A stretch of DNA of 8,343 nucleotides from CAG-103 sp048217285 (GTDB taxonomy: Bacteria > Bacillota > Clostridia > Oscillospirales > Oscillospiraceae). The stretch covers positions 1-8,343 of the forward strand of contig DBFWVW010000008.1 in the NCBI GenBank assembly GCA_048217285.1. Reading direction: 5' to 3'. This document shows positions 5,618-8,343 of this stretch, one piece after another (the stretch's first letter is position 1; each line of letters opens with the position of its first letter). The notes beneath the pieces were generated by a model that did no database searches, had not been told where the DNA came from, and worked only from the letters and a program-made list of their open reading frames with translations. The translations under genes were made by a program, and so were the position numbers.

Positions 5618-6391
5618 TCAGGAATGTTGTATCAGAAATCGCGTACCGGCACGCCTGCCGTCCACAATGTCATAGAGCACCTCAGGCTTCTCGCCGTTGG
5701 CAATGACCATCTCGCAGCCGGAAGCCGTTGCGATCTGCGCGGCGTGCAGCTTTGTGACCATGCCGCCGGTGGCGAGGTCGGATCCCTTGTCCCCGGCGAG
5801 CGAGAGAATGTGCGCGTCGATAACCGGCACCGTCTCGATGAGCCGTGCGCCCGGATTCTTGCGCGGATCGCTGTCGTACAGCCCATCAATGTCCGAGAGC
5901 AGGATCAGCAGATCCGCCGAGACGGTCGCCGCCACGAATGCCGAGAGCGTATCGTTGTCGCCGATGACGATCTCATCCGTGGAGACCGTGTCGTTTTCAT
6001 TGATGACCGGCAGCGCGCCGAGCTCGAGCAGGCGCGCAAGCGTATTGTGGAAGTTGTTCTTGCGGCTGCCGTCACCGGCCAGGTCCGGTGCCGTGATCAG
6101 CAGCTGTGCCACAATATGATTGTACTCCGTGAAGAGCTTATCGTAAAAATACATCAACTCACACTGACCGACCGCAGCCGCAGCCTGCTTGGTGGGCATA
6201 TCCTTCGGCCGCGCGCTCAGGCTCAGCTTACCGACGCCCATGCCGATGGCGCCGGACGAGACGAGAATGATCTCATGGCCCGCATTCTTCAGATCACTGA
6301 GCACTTTGCACAGCCGCTCCATGCGCTGGATATTCAACCGACCGGTGGGGTGCGCAAGTGTGGAAGTACCAACTTTGACAACAATTCGCAT
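5618..6391 (-). CDS. proB: Glutamate 5-kinase, short form without PUA domain
   Basis: ProB phosphorylates L-glutamate on the gamma-carboxylate using ATP, the committed and normally proline-inhibited step of proline synthesis. The 257-residue product is an amino-acid kinase domain: MRIVVKVGTSTL with Lys6, VSSGAIGMG (44-52), the glutamate-binding loop INENDTVS (130-137), LLSDIDGLYDSDPR (164-177) and LATGGMVTKLHAA (206-218). It ends soon after the kinase fold, whereas E. coli ProB is 367 residues with a C-terminal PUA domain. Short forms are known in Firmicutes. The ATG at 6389-6391 fits where homology begins and has GAGGGA five bases upstream. The frame is open another 54 codons upstream, but that part covers the promoter and is not kinase-like. 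First gene of the proBAC operon. Confidence 0.96.
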   Translation of the reverse strand: MRIVVKVGTSTLAHPTGRLNIQRMERLCKVLSDLKNAGHEIILVSSGAIGMGVGKLSLSARPKDMPTKQAAAAVGQCELMYFYDKLFTEYNHIVAQLLITAPDLAGDGSRKNNFHNTLARLLELGALPVINENDTVSTDEIVIGDNDTLSAFVAATVSADLLILLSDIDGLYDSDPRKNPGARLIETVPVIDAHILSLAGDKGSDLATGGMVTKLHAAQIATASGCEMVIANGEKPEVLYDIVDGRRAGTRFLIQHS

Positions 6392-6412
6392 AACGATCCC
6401 TCTTGCTGAAAG

Positions 6413-6452
6413 AATTGCATCTATTATAGCGCATCGGGCACAAAATTGCATC
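6413..6452. repeat. 9-bp direct repeat bracketing the proB -10 box, candidate operator
   Basis: AATTGCATC occurs at 6413-6421 and again, exactly, at 6444-6452. The starts are 31 bp apart, close to three helical turns. On the minus strand the upstream copy overlaps the predicted -35 region and the downstream copy overlaps the predicted transcription start. This geometry suits a DNA-binding protein that contacts both sites. No regulator gene is visible in the window, so the role is inferred. Confidence 0.4.
6423..6451 (-). promoter_or_regulatory. Promoter of the proBAC operon
   Basis: On the minus strand a perfect TATAAT (6428-6423) lies 31 bases before the proB ATG. At 17-bp spacing the -35 position is ATGCAA (6451-6446), only 3 of 6 matches to TTGACA. 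Transcription would start near 6416, giving a leader of about 25 bases that holds just the ribosome binding site. A weak -35 is compatible with control by an activator or repressor. Confidence 0.65.
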
Positions 6453-6551
6453 CCTTTTTGTCTTTGCTGCGCAAAAGAACCGCCAAAATCACACGTGCAC
6501 ACGGTCGATTTTTGCCGCATATGCTGATAACGGCCAAAGGAGGCCATGCCC

Positions 6552-7094
6552 ATGCAAAATCGTTACACTACACGGCAGGTCTGCCTGATGCAGCGGCTGC
6601 GGCAGCTCTGGGAACAGCACGTCTATTGGACGCGTTTTTTCATCATCAGTACGGCAGCCGGTCTGGCCGATCTGGCACCGGTCACGGACCGGCTGCTGCA
6701 AAATTCAAAGGACTTTGCCCAACTGCTGACGCCGTTTTTCGGCGCGCGCACAGCCGGGCAGTTTGGTGACCTGCTGACGGAACATCTGGAGATCGGCGGA
6801 GAGCTCGTGACCGACCTGAAAAACCATGAAATCACCAAGGCAGACGACGCCCGCCGGCGCTGGTACGCCAACGCCGACACTATCAGCGCGTTTCTCTCCG
6901 GCATCAGCGCCTGCTGGAGCGAAGAAAAATGGCGCGAATTTTTCTACAGCCATCTGGAGATGACGGAAAAGGAAGCCATACTGCGCCTGCGGGGCGACTA
7001 CGCGGCTGATATCCGTATATTTGACCAGATCGAAGCCGAAGCACTGCGGATGGCCGACTATACGTTCTGCGGTCTGGCCACACACTGCCGCTGA
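6552..7094 (+). CDS. Conserved-type helical protein of unknown function (180 aa)
   Basis: ATG at 6552-6554 has AAAGGAGG (6536-6543) eight bases upstream; the in-frame ATG at 6546 is too close to it, so I prefer the second. The product has no kinase, signal peptide or clear membrane motif. It contains LRQLWEQHVYWTRFFIISTA near the start, LLTPFFGARTAGQFGDLLTE, ARRRWYANADTISAFLSGIS and KWREFFYSHLEMTEKEAILR, and ends in a helix with ALRMADY. The many regularly spaced Trp, Tyr and Phe residues and helical segments suggest an all-alpha bundle. From memory, this family (a WEQHV.WTR..IIS motif with R..WY.NAD.I) is widespread in Firmicutes and is sometimes labelled 'acetylglutamate kinase' in databases. 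I see none of the amino-acid kinase motifs present in ProB next door, so that label looks wrong. It is divergent from proB and convergent with cysK, so it is probably a single-gene transcript. Confidence 0.85.
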   Translation: MQNRYTTRQVCLMQRLRQLWEQHVYWTRFFIISTAAGLADLAPVTDRLLQNSKDFAQLLTPFFGARTAGQFGDLLTEHLEIGGELVTDLKNHEITKADDARRRWYANADTISAFLSGISACWSEEKWREFFYSHLEMTEKEAILRLRGDYAADIRIFDQIEAEALRMADYTFCGLATHCR

Positions 7095-7099
7095 ACGCA

Positions 7100-7131
7100 C
7101 AACGGGAGACACCATACAGTGTCTCCCGTTG
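7100..7131. terminator. Perfect 13-bp hairpin between two convergent genes
   Basis: CAACGGGAGACAC (7100-7112) pairs perfectly with GTGTCTCCCGTTG (7119-7131) around a six-base loop. It begins six bases after the stop of the plus-strand 180-aa gene and lies 31 bases past the cysK stop. Neither side has a strong T-tract (CTTATG on the plus side, TGCGTTC on the minus side). It probably acts as a shared terminator or 3'-end stabiliser for both transcripts. Confidence 0.6.
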
Positions 7132-7162
7132 CTTATGAAAGAAGAAGGATGTTGATTTCCGC

Positions 7163-8095
7163 TCAGTCTGCAAACAGCGGCGTTGACAGATAGCGGTCGC
7201 CGGTGTCCGGCAGGAGCACGACAATGGTCTTGCCCTTGTTCTCGGGGCGCTTGGCCAGCTCGATCGCCGCCCAAACGGCAGCGCCGGAGGAAATGCCGAC
7301 CAGCACGCCTTCCTTGTGACCGATCAGACGGCCGGTCGCAAATGCGTCCTCGTTGCTGACCGGGATGATCTCGTCATAGACCTTTGTGTTGAGCACATCC
7401 GGCACAAAGCCCGCGCCGATGCCCTGAATCTTATGCGGGCCGGCGTGGCCCTCGCTCAGAACCGGAGAGGTCGCCGGCTCCACGGCCACGACCTTGACCT
7501 TCGGGCACTGGGACTTCAGGTACTCGCCGACACCCGTCACGGTGCCGCCGGTGCCGACGCCCGCCACAAAGATGTCCACGTTGCCGTCGGTATCCTCCCA
7601 GATCTCGGGGCCGGTCGTCGCGCGGTGGATTGCCGGGTTGGCCGGGTTGACAAACTGGCCGGGGACGAAGCTGTCGGGAATCTGCGCAGCCAGCTCATTG
7701 GCCTTCGCGATCGCACCCTTCATGCCCTGCGCACCGTCTGTGAGGACAAGTTCTGCGCCATAAGCCTTCATGATCTGGCGACGCTCAATGCTCATGGTCT
7801 CCGGCATAACAATGATAATGCGGTAACCTCTGGCCGCGGCGACGGATGCCAGACCTATGCCGGTGTTGCCGGAGGTAGGCTCAATAATGACGGAACTCGG
7901 GTTGAGTACGCCGCGCTGTTCCGCGTCCTGGATCATGGCCAGTGCCACGCGGTCTTTCACGGAACCGGCCGGGTTGAGGTACTCGAGCTTTGCCAGAATG
8001 CGAGCCTCGAGCTGCTGCTCTTTTTCAATATGTGTCAGCTCCAGCAGGGGCGTTTTTCCGATCAGCTGGTCAGCGGATGTATAGATCTTGCTCAT
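7163..8095 (-). CDS. cysK: Cysteine synthase (O-acetylserine sulfhydrylase)
   Basis: This PLP enzyme makes L-cysteine from O-acetyl-L-serine and sulfide in the cytoplasm. The 310-residue product is normal in length and carries all key elements: the PLP lysine Lys47 in NPAGSVKDR, the substrate loop PTSGNTG (73-79), the phosphate-binding GTGGT (181-185), Ser270 in GISSGAA, and PDTGDRYLST (296-305). The C-terminus (LFAD) does not end in Ile. In enterobacterial cysteine synthase complexes it is the serine acetyltransferase C-terminal Ile that docks, so this says nothing about partners. I chose ATG 8093-8095, seven bases after GGAGGA (8103-8108). An upstream in-frame ATG at 8108-8110 overlaps that site and would add five odd residues. 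CysK and CysM are close relatives; the overall match favours CysK. No cysE is in view. Confidence 0.95.
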   Translation of the reverse strand: MSKIYTSADQLIGKTPLLELTHIEKEQQLEARILAKLEYLNPAGSVKDRVALAMIQDAEQRGVLNPSSVIIEPTSGNTGIGLASVAAARGYRIIIVMPETMSIERRQIMKAYGAELVLTDGAQGMKGAIAKANELAAQIPDSFVPGQFVNPANPAIHRATTGPEIWEDTDGNVDIFVAGVGTGGTVTGVGEYLKSQCPKVKVVAVEPATSPVLSEGHAGPHKIQGIGAGFVPDVLNTKVYDEIIPVSNEDAFATGRLIGHKEGVLVGISSGAAVWAAIELAKRPENKGKTIVVLLPDTGDRYLSTPLFAD

Positions 8096-8250
8096 GATAT
8101 GTTCCTCCATTTATGTAACGTAATGAATAATATATGTAGTGTGGCTTGACTTATATTTCTGTGCTTCGGCCGGTACAACATCGCCAGCAGATACACAAGC
8201 GCCCGGAAATGCGGTTACGCATTTTTCATCGCCTACCTTATCTGTAGGTT
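8096..8250 (-). other. Long cysK 5' leader, no recognised riboswitch
   Basis: The predicted leader is about 155 bases. It contains the candidate operator, a small hairpin (AAATGCG at 8207-8213 with CGCATTT at 8218-8224) and the cysK ribosome binding site. I looked for an S-box, a T-box (its specifier stem and UGGNACC-type element) and a terminator with T-tract and found none. The 58 bases beyond the promoter (8286-8343) are AT-rich with no gene I can support. Confidence 0.4.
8232..8248. promoter_or_regulatory. Inverted repeat over the cysK start site, candidate operator
   Basis: CCTAC (8232-8236) and GTAGG (8244-8248) are inverted around seven bases and cover roughly +2 to +18 of the predicted transcript. 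A repressor bound here would block the promoter. Rrf2-type regulators such as CymR repress cysteine genes in several Firmicutes, so one of these is a reasonable guess. I cannot match this site to a known consensus. Confidence 0.4.
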
Positions 8251-8256
8251 AATGGG

Positions 8257-8285
8257 ATTATATCGCGTTTTTCCCAGTATGTCAA
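8257..8285 (-). promoter_or_regulatory. Consensus sigma-A promoter for cysK
   Basis: On the minus strand TTGACA (8285-8280) and TATAAT (8262-8257) are separated by exactly 17 bases, a full match to the vegetative consensus. Transcription should begin near 8250, giving a cysK leader of about 155 bases. Such a strong promoter implies that control, if any, comes from a repressor or the leader. Confidence 0.85.
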
Positions 8286-8343
8286 TAGGGAAAATCATTT
8301 TTTCTTTTCCTGCGAAAAAACATTTATAGACACGTACCTGTTA

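Noticed and set aside
4591..5706. 371-codon plus-strand open frame opposite proA
   Set aside because: It is antisense to a complete, well-conserved proA, has no ribosome binding site and no recognisable motif. Long antisense frames are expected in GC-rich coding DNA. The same holds for the long antisense frames opposite proC, proB, cysK and the plus-strand recombinase fragment.
8092..8181. 29-codon leader frame overlapping the cysK start, and a four-codon ATGAAAAATGCGTAA frame upstream
   Set aside because: Neither has cysteine codons that would suggest attenuation. The longer frame has no ribosome binding site, and the overlap with the cysK ATG is probably chance.
1..8343. tRNA or rRNA genes, CRISPR arrays, toxin-antitoxin pairs, phage defence genes
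   Set aside because: Looked for on both strands; no cloverleaf-type sequence, spaced repeats or matching proteins were seen. ArdA is an antirestriction protein of the mobile element, not a defence system.

Overview
This window looks like chromosome from a moderately GC-rich Gram-positive anaerobe of class Clostridia, probably a gut Oscillospiraceae/Ruminococcaceae-type genome. The grounds are strong AGGAGG ribosome binding sites, consensus TTGACA/TATAAT promoter elements, a ProB that lacks the PUA domain, and mobile-element genes typical of clostridial conjugative elements. This placement is inferred from protein style and not from any database search.

Left third (1 to about 3036): a decayed, nested mobile element. 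Read on the minus strand from right to left, it holds an ArdA-like antirestriction gene that has lost its 5' end, an intrinsic terminator, a full-length pcfB-like conjugation gene (apparent CTG start), and only the first ~48 codons of the virD4/traG coupling-protein gene. The virD4 fragment is cut by what appears to be the end of a second element. That end carries an imperfect 15-bp inverted repeat and the 5' third of a large serine recombinase gene (catalytic domain only). The recombinase gene stops abruptly. Beyond it lies the C-terminal two-thirds of a second, oppositely oriented large serine recombinase, then the zinc-ribbon/coiled-coil part of a recombinase again on the minus strand, running off the window. 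The simplest reading is element inside element inside element, followed by deletion.

Middle (3040-6551): core chromosome. A 51-codon gene on the plus strand converges on a proline biosynthesis operon, proB-proA-proC, read on the minus strand. The three enzymes (glutamate 5-kinase, glutamate-5-semialdehyde dehydrogenase, pyrroline-5-carboxylate reductase) take glutamate to proline. At both gene junctions the upstream stop codon lies inside the next gene's Shine-Dalgarno sequence, so translational coupling is likely. The proB promoter has an excellent -10 box and is bracketed by a 9-bp direct repeat spaced three helical turns apart.

Right (6552-8343): a divergent gene for a 180-residue helical protein of unknown function, then a perfect 13-bp hairpin, then a convergent cysteine synthase gene (cysK). 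cysK has a consensus promoter (TTGACA-17-TATAAT), a small inverted repeat over the predicted transcription start and a leader of about 155 nt.

I found no tRNA, rRNA, CRISPR array or intact transposase, and nothing I would call a new biological system. The most informative parts are the nested recombinase wreckage and the two candidate operators.
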